DNA of 34,283 nucleotides from Eubacterium sp. OM08-24 (GCF_003438075.1 NZ_QSTA01000013.1:21945-56227), one strand, 5' to 3'; positions 1 to 8,484 are shown, numbered from the stretch's first letter. Numbers and translations are program-made. Notes: generated from the sequence alone by a model not told the origin.

Positions 1-12
1 AATTAATAAGTG

Positions 13-348
13 GCAGAAAGTAAGAAAGTCACACTTTAGCAATCTTAGAGAAAAGATACTATAAAGGATGCAAAAGTTTGCGTGTGTGGCTGATTTACCC
101 TTAAAAAGTGGCAAATTAGTAGTTTTAGTAGCGTAGCTTTTCTTTTTGTTGCTGTCGCATTGGCTCTCGCCGTTATGTTCAATTCGCCAAACAGCAAGCC
201 GTTTGGCTATCAGAATTTGCAATAACATAAAGTATTTGTGGGCGTTGCCCACACACACAACCTTTGAAAAGGTTGACCAAACTTTTAACTTCGGGACAGA
301 AACATTTTCTTTTGCCGTACTTTGTTACCCGACCGAAAATCAGCTAAC
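13..348 (+). repeat. Long copy of a multi-hairpin intergenic repeat (copy A)
   Basis: This stretch before mnmE has no credible gene. It matches 29496-29820 closely over about 260 bases in the same orientation. It contains four hairpins: an imperfect one at 90-119 (arms near CTGATTTACC and GGCAAATTAG), GCCAAAC/GTTTGGC at 186-192 and 201-207, GTGGGC/GCCCAC at 238-243 and 247-252 with loop GTT, and CAACCTTT/AAAGGTTG at 258-265 and 268-275. The tail at 329-348 carries the motif CCCGACCGAAAATCAG, seen inverted in other copies. The left edge may lie outside the window. Confidence 0.8.
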
Positions 349-394
349 CCCTAATCTACAAACATTTATTTATTATTATAAAGAGAGTGATTTT

Positions 395-1759
395 ATGTCT
401 GACACTATTGCTGCTATCAGCACTGCACAGGGTGAGGGCGGTATCTCTGTAATTCGTATTTCGGGTGATTCCGCATTCTCTGTTTGCGATAAAATTTTTA
501 AAGGCATCAATAATAAAAAACTTGCCGATATGAAAGGCTATACCGCATCTTTCGGAAAAATTGTAAGTGACGGTGAAGAAATAGACGAGGCGGTCGCACT
601 TGTTTTTCGTGAACCGCTTAGCTATACGGGCGAAAATGTTGTCGAGCTTTCATGCCACGGCGGTATCTATATTACAAAACTTGTACTTCGTGCGGTGCTT
701 GATGCAGGCGCAGTTCCGGCACAGGCAGGCGAATTTACAAAACGGGCATTTTTAAACGGAAAAATCGACCTTTCCGAGGCGGAGGCTGTAATCGACATCA
801 TTTCCGCAAAATCCCGTTCCGCCGCAAGGGCGGCTCTTTGTGTAAAAGAGGGTGCGGTTCGCAACAAAATTGACGAAGTAAAAAATCTCTTGCTTTCAAC
901 GGCGGCACATCTTTCCGCATGGGCAGACTATCCCGAAGAAGATATTGCCGAAGTAACCGACGAACAGCTTTACGATTCGTTTGATGTGAGTATTGCAATA
1001 CTTGACGGACTTATTTCGAGTTATGACAGCGGACAGGCGGTAAAGCAGGGTATAGACACGGTAATTGCGGGCAGACCGAATGTAGGAAAAAGCACTCTTA
1101 TGAACTTGCTTTCGGGTTGCGAGCGCAGTATTGTTACCGACATACCCGGCACAACCAGAGATATTATTGAAGACACGGTAATTGTCGGAGATGTTATTCT
1201 TAGGTTAAGCGACACTGCGGGACTTAGAACAACCGATGACAAGGTAGAGAAAATCGGTGTGGATAGGGCAAAGCACAGACTAAAACAGTGCGGACTTTTG
1301 CTTGCGGTGTTTGACTATAACCGCAGTCTTGACGATGACGACAAAGAATTGATAGAATCGGCAGGCGAAGTGCCTTGCATTGCGATAATCAACAAAACCG
1401 ATTTGGACAAACAGCTTGACACAGAGTACATTGAAAGCAAGATAAAAAATGTGGTTTATCTTTCGGCAAAAAGCGGAGATGGCAGAGCAGAGCTTGTAAA
1501 AGCGGTTGAAGATATTGCGGGAATGGATAATTTTAACCCGAGTGAGGGTGTACTTTCCAATGAAAGACAGAGGCAGGCGGTATTAAACTCCCTAAACTCT
1601 GTAAAGGACGCAAAAAATGCTCTTGAAATCGGACTTACCTATGATGCAATCACTGTAAGCATTGAAGAGGCAATTACAAGTTTGCTTGAACTCACTGGTG
1701 AGAGAACAAGTGATGAAGTTGTAGACAGAGTATTCCATAATTTTTGCGTGGGCAAGTAA
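395..1759 (+). CDS. mnmE: tRNA uridine-5-carboxymethylaminomethyl modification GTPase MnmE
   Basis: MnmE works with MnmG to install carboxymethylaminomethyl or aminomethyl groups at wobble uridine 34 of tRNAs in the cytosol. The 454-residue product has the usual length. The N-terminal folate-binding domain begins MSDTIAAISTAQGEGG. A central GTPase domain shows GRPNVGKST (G1), DIPGTTRD, DTAG and NKTD. The C-terminal tail ends FCVGK, with the conserved functional Cys at 451. I chose ATG 395 because AGAGAG at 382-387 sits just upstream and the family starts here. The frame stays open upstream to 146, but those codons read through a repeat element and are not expected to be translated. It is followed by mnmG after a repeat-filled gap of 464 bases. 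Confidence 0.97.
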   Translation: MSDTIAAISTAQGEGGISVIRISGDSAFSVCDKIFKGINNKKLADMKGYTASFGKIVSDGEEIDEAVALVFREPLSYTGENVVELSCHGGIYITKLVLRAVLDAGAVPAQAGEFTKRAFLNGKIDLSEAEAVIDIISAKSRSAARAALCVKEGAVRNKIDEVKNLLLSTAAHLSAWADYPEEDIAEVTDEQLYDSFDVSIAILDGLISSYDSGQAVKQGIDTVIAGRPNVGKSTLMNLLSGCERSIVTDIPGTTRDIIEDTVIVGDVILRLSDTAGLRTTDDKVEKIGVDRAKHRLKQCGLLLAVFDYNRSLDDDDKELIESAGEVPCIAIINKTDLDKQLDTEYIESKIKNVVYLSAKSGDGRAELVKAVEDIAGMDNFNPSEGVLSNERQRQAVLNSLNSVKDAKNALEIGLTYDAITVSIEEAITSLLELTGERTSDEVVDRVFHNFCVGK

Positions 1760-1808
1760 TCTTGTTATCGAAAAGCGAAAGTCAGAGTAAATTATGGTTT
1801 AGCAGAGT

Positions 1809-1922
1809 GTCGGTCGGGCATTGAAAATTAGCTAACGCTAAATTATCAGCAAAGGAACAAAAAAAGTTTACTCAATTTTTTCAAAAATTGCGGGTTTGGG
1901 CAGCGCCCATAAAAATTTTCCG
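1809..1922 (-). repeat. Inverted partial repeat (copy B1) with covarying hairpin
   Basis: Runs opposite to copy A. It starts with the CGGTCGGGCA motif (1811-1820) and ends with two hairpins: CAATTTTT/AAAAATTG at 1873-1880 and 1883-1890 around loop TC, and TGGGC/GCCCA at 1897-1901 and 1905-1909 with loop AGC. Read on this strand, copy A has CAACCTTT/AAAGGTTG around the same TC loop, so two base pairs differ on both sides at once. A further hairpin, GCAAACAGC/GCTGTTTGC, lies just downstream near 1942-1963. Together with copy B2 this fills the mnmE-mnmG gap. Confidence 0.7.
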
Positions 1923-2029
1923 ATATAACAATTTATCAGGCGCAAACAGCCACGCTGTTTGCGTGCTAAAACTAAGTTTGTTAAAACAGGCGACAGCCAT
2001 TAAAAAAGCTTATATTTTATTAATGAAAT

Positions 2030-2195
2030 AACGAATTTCTTTTCTTGTTGCTATCGCTTTTAAAGGCTGACGCCGTTGTGTTCAAGCCGCCAAACAGCAA
2101 GCTGTTTGACTGTCAAAACTTTGCGTTAGCAAAAAGTATTTGTGGGCTTTGCCCACACCCACAACCTTTGAAAAGGTTGACCAAACTTTTATAAT
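2030..2195 (+). repeat. Multi-hairpin intergenic repeat (copy B2) upstream of mnmG
   Basis: Same orientation as copy A and similar to its right half. It shows CAAACAGC/GCTGTTTG at 2091-2098 and 2101-2108, GTGGGC/GCCCAC at 2142-2147 and 2151-2156 with loop TTT, and CAACCTTT/AAAGGTTG at 2162-2169 and 2172-2179. It ends about 15 bases before the mnmG ribosome site, so if transcribed it would form the mnmG leader. Confidence 0.75.
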
Positions 2196-2223
2196 TTATT
2201 AACCCTAAAAAGGAATGAAATAT

Positions 2224-4089
2224 ATGAAATATTTTGCAGGAGAATATGATGTAGCGGTAATCGGTGCAGGTCATGCAGGCATTGAGGCGGCTTTGGCGGC
2301 CGCCAGACTTGGCTGTAAAACCGCAGTTTTTACCATAAATATGGACGCAGTCGGCAACTGCCCTTGCAATCCGTCAATTGGCGGAACGGCAAAAGGTCAT
2401 CTTGTTCGTGAAATTGACGCACTCGGCGGAGAAATGGGAAAGACCGCCGATGAATGCTTTTTGCAGTCACGAATGTTGAATCGTGGCAAAGGCCCTGCCG
2501 TTCATTCGCTCAGAGCACAAATTGACCGCCGCAAATATTCAACGGTTATGAAACACAAGCTGGAACTGCAAGAAAATCTTGAACTTAGACAGGCTGAAAT
2601 CGTTGAAATTGAAAAAACCGAAGACGGCTACGATCTCACCACAAGAATGCTCGCTATTTTTCATTGCAAAACCGTTGTTATTGCAACGGGTACATACCTC
2701 GGCGGAAGAATTTTTGTGGGCGAGGTATCATACGAAAGCGGCCCTGACGGCATTTTTCCTGCGTCTTTTCTCGGTGCAAGTCTTAAAAAACTCGGTTTGC
2801 CGTTAAGAAGATTTAAAACAGGCACTCCTGCCCGAGTTCTCAGAAATTCCATTGACTACTCAGACCTTGAGGTACAAAAGGGTGACGAACCGCCGCAGCC
2901 TTTTTCGTATGAAACCGAAAATTTAGGCGAGAACAAGGTGGATTGCTACATAAGCTGGACAAATGAGAAAACCAAACAGATTATTCTCGACAATATTCAC
3001 CGTTCGCCGCTTTATGCAGGCAAAATTGAGGGTATCGGCCCTCGTTACTGCCCAAGTTTTGAAGATAAAATTATGAGATTTAAAGACAAGCCGAGGCATC
3101 AGCTTTTTATTGAGCCGTGCGGTCTTGATACAGAGGAAATGTATTTGCAGGGTATGAGCTCGTCACTTCCCGAAGAGGTACAGCTCAAGTTTTACCACAC
3201 AATAAAAGGTCTTGAAAACTGCGTAATTATGCGCCCTGCCTATGCGATTGAATACGATTGCGTTGACCCGACAGCTATGCTTGCTACCCTTGAATTTAAA
3301 GATTTTCCAAACCTTTTCGGTGCAGGTCAGTTCAACGGCAGTTCGGGTTACGAGGAGGCGGCGGCTCAGGGACTTGTGGCAGGAATTAATGCGGCTCTAA
3401 AAGTTCTCGGAAAATCTCCTCTCATTCTCGACAGAGCAGGCTCTTATATCGGCACACTTGTAGATGACCTTGTAACCAAGGGTGCAAACGAGCCGTACAG
3501 AATGATGACCTCAAGAAGTGAGTACCGCTTGATTCTCCGTCAGGACAATGCGGACGAGCGACTTACTCCACTCGGTCACGAAATCGGACTTATCAGTGAA
3601 GAAAGATACCAAAAATTCTTGCATAAGCAGGAGCTTAAAAAGCAGGAGATAAATCGACTTAAGACAACCGTAATTTCTCCGACAGATGAGGTAAACAAAA
3701 TCCTTACCGAGAGAGGCACAAGTGAAATTACAACGGGTGTGCATCTCATTGACCTTATAAAAAGACCGCAGCTTGACTACAAGTCGCTCGAAAGCATAGA
3801 TACAGGCAGACCTGCGCTTGACCCGAATATTTTTGAGCAGGTAGAGGTTGAAATAAAGTACGAGGGATATATTGCAAAGCAGTTAAAGCAGGTGGAGCAG
3901 ATGCGCAGACTTGAAAACCGCCATTTACCCGAAAATTTTGACTACCGCACAATCAAGGGACTTAGACTTGAGGCACAAGAAAAGCTGAACAAAATAAAGC
4001 CGTTGAGCATAGGACAGGCATCGAGAATTTCGGGCGTATCGCCTGCCGACATCAGCGTGTTGCTCATTTGGCTTGCTCAAAACAAATAA
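2224..4089 (+). CDS. mnmG: tRNA uridine-5-carboxymethylaminomethyl modification enzyme MnmG (GidA)
   Basis: FAD-dependent partner of MnmE in modification of U34 in tRNA. The product is 621 residues, normal for the family. An N-terminal Rossmann FAD site reads VIGAGHAGIEAA, followed by the family signature CNPSIGG. The GIGPRYCPSFEDK segment carries a conserved Cys. The GAGQFNGSSGYEEAAAQG segment is the second FAD-contact signature, and the C-terminal helical domain (ISGVSPADISVLLIWL) is the MnmE/tRNA-binding part. Two ATGs compete, at 2215 and 2224. The AGGA at 2211-2214 abuts the first but sits 9 bases from the second, so 2224 is preferred. rsmG follows after 10 bases. Confidence 0.97.
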   Translation: MKYFAGEYDVAVIGAGHAGIEAALAAARLGCKTAVFTINMDAVGNCPCNPSIGGTAKGHLVREIDALGGEMGKTADECFLQSRMLNRGKGPAVHSLRAQIDRRKYSTVMKHKLELQENLELRQAEIVEIEKTEDGYDLTTRMLAIFHCKTVVIATGTYLGGRIFVGEVSYESGPDGIFPASFLGASLKKLGLPLRRFKTGTPARVLRNSIDYSDLEVQKGDEPPQPFSYETENLGENKVDCYISWTNEKTKQIILDNIHRSPLYAGKIEGIGPRYCPSFEDKIMRFKDKPRHQLFIEPCGLDTEEMYLQGMSSSLPEEVQLKFYHTIKGLENCVIMRPAYAIEYDCVDPTAMLATLEFKDFPNLFGAGQFNGSSGYEEAAAQGLVAGINAALKVLGKSPLILDRAGSYIGTLVDDLVTKGANEPYRMMTSRSEYRLILRQDNADERLTPLGHEIGLISEERYQKFLHKQELKKQEINRLKTTVISPTDEVNKILTERGTSEITTGVHLIDLIKRPQLDYKSLESIDTGRPALDPNIFEQVEVEIKYEGYIAKQLKQVEQMRRLENRHLPENFDYRTIKGLRLEAQEKLNKIKPLSIGQASRISGVSPADISVLLIWLAQNK

Positions 4090-4099
4090 CGAGGAATTT

Positions 4100-4810
4100 A
4101 TGATTAAAGATTTACTCCTGAATTTTATAAAAGACTATAAAATTACACTCACCGAAAATCAGTACAAGCAGTTTCAAAAATATTTTGAACTGCTTGCAGA
4201 GTGGAATGAAAAAATGAATCTTACCGCAATTACAGACGAGAGCGGTGTGGCGCTCAAACATTTTGCCGACAGCCTTAGCTTGCTCAACTTTGTTGACATT
4301 CCGCAGAACAGCAGTCTTGCCGATGTCGGTACGGGTGCGGGTTTTCCGGGTGTTGTTCTAAAAATTGCCAGACCCGACATAAAGCTCACCCTTATAGACA
4401 GTCTGAATAAAAGACTTGTTTTCTTGGGCGAGGTATGCGCTCAACTCGATATTGAAGCCGAACTTATCCACAGCAGAGCGGAGGACGGCGCAAGAGATGA
4501 AAAACTTAGGGAAAGTTTTGATTTTGTTGCGTCAAGAGCGGTTGCACGAATGAATGTTTTGAGTGAATATTGCCTGCCGTATGTAAAGGTTGGCGGTGCG
4601 TTTTGTGCAATGAAAGGCGCACAAGCAAATGAAGAATTTAAAGAGTCGCTCAACGCTATAAATACTCTCGGCGGAAAGCTTGAAAATAAGTATTTTTTTG
4701 AACTGCCCGAAAATGGCGGAGAAAGAGCGATTGCGGTTGTGAGAAAGGTTAGAAACACTCCGCAAAAATACCCCCGTCAATCGGGAAAAATTAAGGCAAA
4801 GGCTTTGTAA
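4100..4810 (+). CDS. rsmG: 16S rRNA (guanine-527-N7)-methyltransferase RsmG (GidB)
   Basis: Methylates G527 of 16S rRNA using S-adenosylmethionine. In other bacteria, loss of this enzyme gives low-level streptomycin resistance. The 236-residue product shows the SAM-binding motif LADVGTGAGFPGVVLKIARP and the family N-terminus with LAEWNEKMNLTAI. VASRAVARMNVLSEYCLPYVK follows in the second half. ATG 4100 is chosen because GAGGA at 4091-4095 precedes it; an in-frame codon at 4073 would lie inside mnmG. The C-terminus ends in a basic tail (PRQSGKIKAKAL). It sits 10 bases after mnmG and 2 bases before the TatD gene, so the three probably share a transcript. Confidence 0.96.
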   Translation: MIKDLLLNFIKDYKITLTENQYKQFQKYFELLAEWNEKMNLTAITDESGVALKHFADSLSLLNFVDIPQNSSLADVGTGAGFPGVVLKIARPDIKLTLIDSLNKRLVFLGEVCAQLDIEAELIHSRAEDGARDEKLRESFDFVASRAVARMNVLSEYCLPYVKVGGAFCAMKGAQANEEFKESLNAINTLGGKLENKYFFELPENGGERAIAVVRKVRNTPQKYPRQSGKIKAKAL

Positions 4811-4812
4811 TT

Positions 4813-5586
4813 ATGGAAAATAATTTTTATAATATTTTTGATTCACACGCACACTATGATGACAAATGGTTTGATGAGGACAGAGAAGTTTTGCTTTCGT
4901 CAATGCAGGAAAACGGAGTTTGCGGTATTGTAAACAATGCCGTAGATTTGGCGACCGCTCAAATTTGTATTGATTTTTGCGAAAAATACGATTTTATGTA
5001 CGGTGCGGTTGGATTTCACCCTGAAAATCTCGAAGATATGCCAAATGATTATCTTGACCGGGTTGCAGAGCTTTTAAAGCACAAAAAAATTGTAGCTGTC
5101 GGAGAAACGGGACTTGATTATCACTGGGATATACCGAGAGATTTGCAGAACAGAGTTTTTGAAGAACAGATAAAACTTTCGCTTGATGTAAATATGCCGA
5201 TAATCGTGCATGACAGAGAGGCGCATGGCGATACTCTCAATTATTTGAGAAAGTACAAACCTAAGGCGCTTGTTCACTGCTTTTCGGGCAGTGTTGAGAT
5301 GATGCGTGAAGTGATGCGCTACGGAAGTTACATCAGTCTTGGCGGAGTTGTTACCTTTAAAAATGCAAGACACAGCGTTGAGGTTGCAAAAGAAGTGCCG
5401 ATTGACAGACTTTTGCTTGAAACCGATTGTCCGTATATGTCGCCCGTACCGTTCCGTGGCAAAAGATGCGACAGCACGATGATAAAATATACAGCCGTAA
5501 AAATTGCGGAAATAAGAAATATCGGAGTGCAGGAGCTTTTAAATATTACCGCAGAAAATGCAAAAAGATTTTATGGAATAGATTAA
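4813..5586 (+). CDS. TatD family metal-dependent deoxyribonuclease
   Basis: TatD-family hydrolases are TIM-barrel metalloenzymes with 3'-5' DNase activity in characterised members. The 257-residue product keeps the expected metal ligands: FDSHAHYDD at the N-terminus (H12, H14), GETGLDYHW with the bridging Glu, IVHDREAHGD, VHCFSG, and the late LLETDCPYMSP Asp. It starts 2 bases after the rsmG stop with no strong ribosome site, which suggests translational coupling to rsmG. In many Firmicutes a TatD gene follows metS rather than rsmG, so this location is somewhat unusual. Exact substrate is not predictable; the tatD family label is safe. Confidence 0.93.
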   Translation: MENNFYNIFDSHAHYDDKWFDEDREVLLSSMQENGVCGIVNNAVDLATAQICIDFCEKYDFMYGAVGFHPENLEDMPNDYLDRVAELLKHKKIVAVGETGLDYHWDIPRDLQNRVFEEQIKLSLDVNMPIIVHDREAHGDTLNYLRKYKPKALVHCFSGSVEMMREVMRYGSYISLGGVVTFKNARHSVEVAKEVPIDRLLLETDCPYMSPVPFRGKRCDSTMIKYTAVKIAEIRNIGVQELLNITAENAKRFYGID

Positions 5587-5623
5587 CGAATTTTTTAGGC
5601 AGAAATTAGATGTCAGCGCATAG

Positions 5624-5652
5624 GTTATAAAAGGTTGACCAAACTTTTATTA
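5624..5652 (+). repeat. Short remnant of the intergenic repeat (copy C)
   Basis: Only the right-hand end of the family is visible: AAAAGGTTGACCAAACTTTT, identical to the ends of copies A, B2 and the copy at 29496-29820. It lies between the TatD gene and the response regulator. Confidence 0.6.
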
Positions 5653-5736
5653 ATTTTAAAAAGAATATCAAAAAATTGTCACATTAAAAAGTTACGATAT
5701 TCATATATAATGAGGGATACGAAAGGATGTGCCGTT

Positions 5737-6414
5737 ATGAGCAAATTGCTTGTTGTTGATGATGAATACAGAATCAGACAGATTATTAAAAAATATGCCG
5801 AGTTTGAGGGCTATGAGGTAGAAGAGGCTGTTGACGGTATGCAGGCTATCGAGCTTTGCAGAAGACAGGACTTTGATTTAATTATTATGGATGTTATGAT
5901 GCCTGAACTTGACGGTTTTTCTGCCTGCAAGGAAATCAGAAAATTCAAATCCACACCTATTATTATGCTTTCGGCAAGAGGTGAGGAGTACGATAAAATT
6001 CATGGCTTTGAAATCGGCAGTGACGATTATGTTGTAAAGCCGTTTTCGCCTAAGGAACTTATGATGCGTGTAAACGCTGTTATCAAGAGGAGCGGAAAGG
6101 CGAACAGCGAGCCTGAAAAAGATATTTTTACATACAAAGGTCTTAGCGTTGATTTTTCCGCTCGAATCGTTACCATTGACGGCGAAAGAGTGGATATGAC
6201 TCCAAAGGAGTACGAGCTGTTTTTCTATATGGTTAAAAACAAGGGCATTGCCCTCACTCGTGAAAAGCTCATCAGCGAGGTTTGGGGATATGACTTTTTC
6301 GGTGACGAGCGCACACTCGATACTCACATTAAATTGCTCAGAAAAAGTCTGAAAGAATACAGCAAATGTATTGTTACTCTGCGAGGAGTTGGCTATCGTT
6401 TTGAAACACTCTAA
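5737..6414 (+). CDS. OmpR/PhoB-family response regulator
   Basis: DNA-binding half of a two-component system. The 225-residue product has a receiver domain (1-118) with acidic D8/D9, phosphoacceptor D52 in IIMDVMMPELDG, S79 in MLSARGE and K101 in VVKPF. A C-terminal winged-helix domain follows, with MTPKEYELFFYMVKN, LISEVWGYDFFGDERTLDTHIKLLRKSL and GVGYRF. ATG 5737 has AAGGA at 5723-5727; an earlier in-frame ATG at 5710 lacks a site. A TATAAT at 5706-5711 is a possible -10, without a convincing -35. The kinase gene overlaps its end, so the two are co-translated. The signal sensed is unknown. Confidence 0.95.
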   Translation: MSKLLVVDDEYRIRQIIKKYAEFEGYEVEEAVDGMQAIELCRRQDFDLIIMDVMMPELDGFSACKEIRKFKSTPIIMLSARGEEYDKIHGFEIGSDDYVVKPFSPKELMMRVNAVIKRSGKANSEPEKDIFTYKGLSVDFSARIVTIDGERVDMTPKEYELFFYMVKNKGIALTREKLISEVWGYDFFGDERTLDTHIKLLRKSLKEYSKCIVTLRGVGYRFETL

Positions 6415-7978
6415 ATTCAGAAAACTCAGCTGGGCTGAGGTAAAAAACAGAGAAATGCCGTTGCATTTCACACTTTTGTGTTATTTTTTGCTTTTCGGAC
6501 TTATAATTCTTGTTGTACTGTGGATATTCCAATCATTTTTTCTTGAACCGTTCTACACATCCACCAAGAAAAGAGCCGCCGAAAAAAGTGCAAAAATAAT
6601 TTCGGAATCGCTTGAAAATAATCAAAATCCGCTTGCAACCATAGAAAATGTTGCGTCATACAATTCATTGTGTGTGCAGGTTTACGATACAAGCACTGCG
6701 TTTTTTCAGAAACGCTATGAATGTAACTACGCCTCTCCGTCGGTTTCGCTGAACATTGAGGCGCACAAGGTTTATTCCTATTATTCCTATGCCCTCGACA
6801 ACAAGGGAAGCTGCCTTGAAATAAAGGGCGAAAACGAGCGACAGGACGGTTTTTTTGACGAATATCAGATTACCCCTGCCACAAGTGATACCGCAAATAA
6901 ATCTATATGGAAGAAAAAGGTAAACAATACAGCCAAAATTATGACATACGGCAAAATTCTATCACTTGAGGACGGCACCGAATGTTTTGTGTTGGTTTCT
7001 TCCGTAATCACACCTATTAACAATACGATTGAAATTATAAAAGACCAAATTTTTGTAATTTCTATTGCGTTTATAGTGCTTGCTGTGGCAATTTCGCTTT
7101 ATGCAAGCCAAAGAATTGCCAAACCTATTTCACTTACAACCAAGGCGGCAAAGGAACTCGCAAAGAAAAATTACGATGTTGAGTTTGACTCAAAGGGTTA
7201 CCTTGAGGTGCAGGAACTTAACGATACACTAAATTTTGCCAAAAAGGAGCTTGCTGCAAACGAAAGACTGCAACGGGAACTTATTGCAAATATTTCCCAC
7301 GATTTGCGCACACCGCTGACTATGATTACAGGCTACGGCGAAGTTATGCGTGATTTACCGGGTGAAAATACCGCCGAAAATATACAGATTATCATAGATG
7401 AGGCAACAAGACTTTCAAGCCTTGTAAACGATTTGCTCGATTTGTCAAAATTGCAGTCGGGTACTATGAAACTGCAAAAGTCTGTATTTTGCATTACCGA
7501 CAGCTTTGAGGCTATTTTTGCAAGATACGCTAAGCTCAAGGAGCAGGACGGCTACAATATTTATCTCGACAAATGCAAGGAGAGAGTATATGTAAAGGCT
7601 GACGAACTCAAAATTTCGCAGGTAATATACAACCTTGTAAATAATGCAATCAACTATGCCGGCGACGACAAAACCGTTGTTGTAACTCAGCAGATAATCG
7701 GCGATAAGGTGAGAATAAATGTTACCGACCACGGCGAGGGTATCCCTGCCGACAAGCTGGAGTATATTTGGGACAGATACTACAAGGTTGACAAGGAGCA
7801 CAAGCGCAGTGTTATCGGAACAGGTCTTGGCCTTTCAATCGTAAAATCTATTCTCAACGCCCACAACGCAAGATGCGGTGTATCAAGTACCCTCGGCAAA
7901 GGCAGTACCTTCTGGTTCGAGCTTGACACCGTAAGAGTTGTGGAAAATAAGAAAGATGAAAATACTGATAGTGAGTAA
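6401..7978 (+). CDS. Two-component sensor histidine kinase
   Basis: Membrane partner of the preceding regulator. From TTG 6401 it is 525 residues: a first transmembrane helix near 23-43 (LLCYFLLFGLIILVVLWIF), an extracytoplasmic sensor region to about 215, a second helix (IFVISIAFIVLAVAISLYA), a HAMP linker, then HisKA with ANISHDLRTPLTMITGYGE (phosphoacceptor H300) and HATPase_c with NLVNNAINYA, DHGEGIP and GTGLGLSIVKSI. All catalytic boxes are intact. TTG 6401 overlaps the regulator by 14 bases with GAGGAG at 6383-6388 upstream (spacing is long). ATG 6455 is the alternative start. The sensor region matches nothing I can name. Confidence 0.93.
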   Translation: MKHSKFRKLSWAEVKNREMPLHFTLLCYFLLFGLIILVVLWIFQSFFLEPFYTSTKKRAAEKSAKIISESLENNQNPLATIENVASYNSLCVQVYDTSTAFFQKRYECNYASPSVSLNIEAHKVYSYYSYALDNKGSCLEIKGENERQDGFFDEYQITPATSDTANKSIWKKKVNNTAKIMTYGKILSLEDGTECFVLVSSVITPINNTIEIIKDQIFVISIAFIVLAVAISLYASQRIAKPISLTTKAAKELAKKNYDVEFDSKGYLEVQELNDTLNFAKKELAANERLQRELIANISHDLRTPLTMITGYGEVMRDLPGENTAENIQIIIDEATRLSSLVNDLLDLSKLQSGTMKLQKSVFCITDSFEAIFARYAKLKEQDGYNIYLDKCKERVYVKADELKISQVIYNLVNNAINYAGDDKTVVVTQQIIGDKVRINVTDHGEGIPADKLEYIWDRYYKVDKEHKRSVIGTGLGLSIVKSILNAHNARCGVSSTLGKGSTFWFELDTVRVVENKKDENTDSE

Positions 7979-7992
7979 TAGGAGATTACACA

Positions 7993-8423
7993 ATGAGCGA
8001 TAATATATTATATCACTGAAGTAATGTTATTGTGCAAAACCCTGAAGTGCTTATAAATGGATATTATAAAGACTTCGGTTATGGATTTTATTGTACCAAC
8101 TCAGAAAAGCAGGCGAGGCGTTGGGCATATACTCGAAAAGGTAATACAGTTATAAATATAACTATATAAAAAATGAAAATGGAAATATCAATGTAGCAGA
8201 TGTAGATACTGAACTTGTCGAAAAAATCCCGACTGCAACACAAATGGGAAAAGTGTATCAAAGATTAATTTTTGATACTGCGTTACCGCACGAAAGTGAA
8301 GTTGACGGAATAATCAGAGTATACAATGATCCTATTTGCAAGGTAATAGACAATTATAATTGCAGTGCTTATTATGAGCCGTCATATGTGATAGCAAGAG
8401 CTTATCAGAACGGCGGTTTTTAA
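7993..8423 (+). pseudogene. Decayed DUF3990-like gene
   Basis: ATG 7993 with GGAGA at 7981-7985 begins MSDNILYH, but TGA follows at 8017-8019 exactly where the family motif YHGSN needs Gly (GGA to TGA). The same frame continues SNVIVQNPEVLINGYYKDFG then YGFYCTNSEKQARRWAY, typical of DUF3990, and stops at 8167. The reading then resumes in another frame (codons from 8160) as NYIKNENG, onwards to VYNDPICKVIDNYNCSAYYE, ending GGF at 8423. One missing base near 8160 would restore the join. So one nonsense and one frameshift mutation disable it. DUF3990 proteins are often found in toxin-like or mobile contexts; function here is lost or unknown. Confidence 0.8.
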
Positions 8424-8443
8424 AATTTAATTATCACAAACAC

Positions 8444-8471
8444 AAAGGGGCTGACGCATAACAGTCCCTTT
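8444..8471. terminator. Hairpin between the pseudogene and the AraC gene
   Basis: AAAGGGGCTG (8444-8453) pairs with CAGTCCCTTT (8462-8471) with one G-U pair and an 8-base loop. It lies between convergent genes. The downstream T-run is weak on +, so it may serve either strand. Confidence 0.5.
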
Positions 8472-8484
8472 GACATTAATAAAA

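Noticed and set aside
4464..4472. DnaA box TTATCCACA as a sign of oriC
   Set aside because: A single perfect box inside rsmG with no cluster or AT-rich unwinding element; expected by chance.
6371..6400. Longer histidine kinase N-terminus from TTG 6371
   Set aside because: No ribosome site ahead of it; TTG 6401 follows GAGGAG and overlaps the regulator as is usual.
8017..8019. TGA read as Gly in the DUF3990-like gene (genetic code recoding)
   Set aside because: Genes such as the AraC gene ending at 10296 use TGA as stop, and the same locus also has a frameshift, so decay is simpler.
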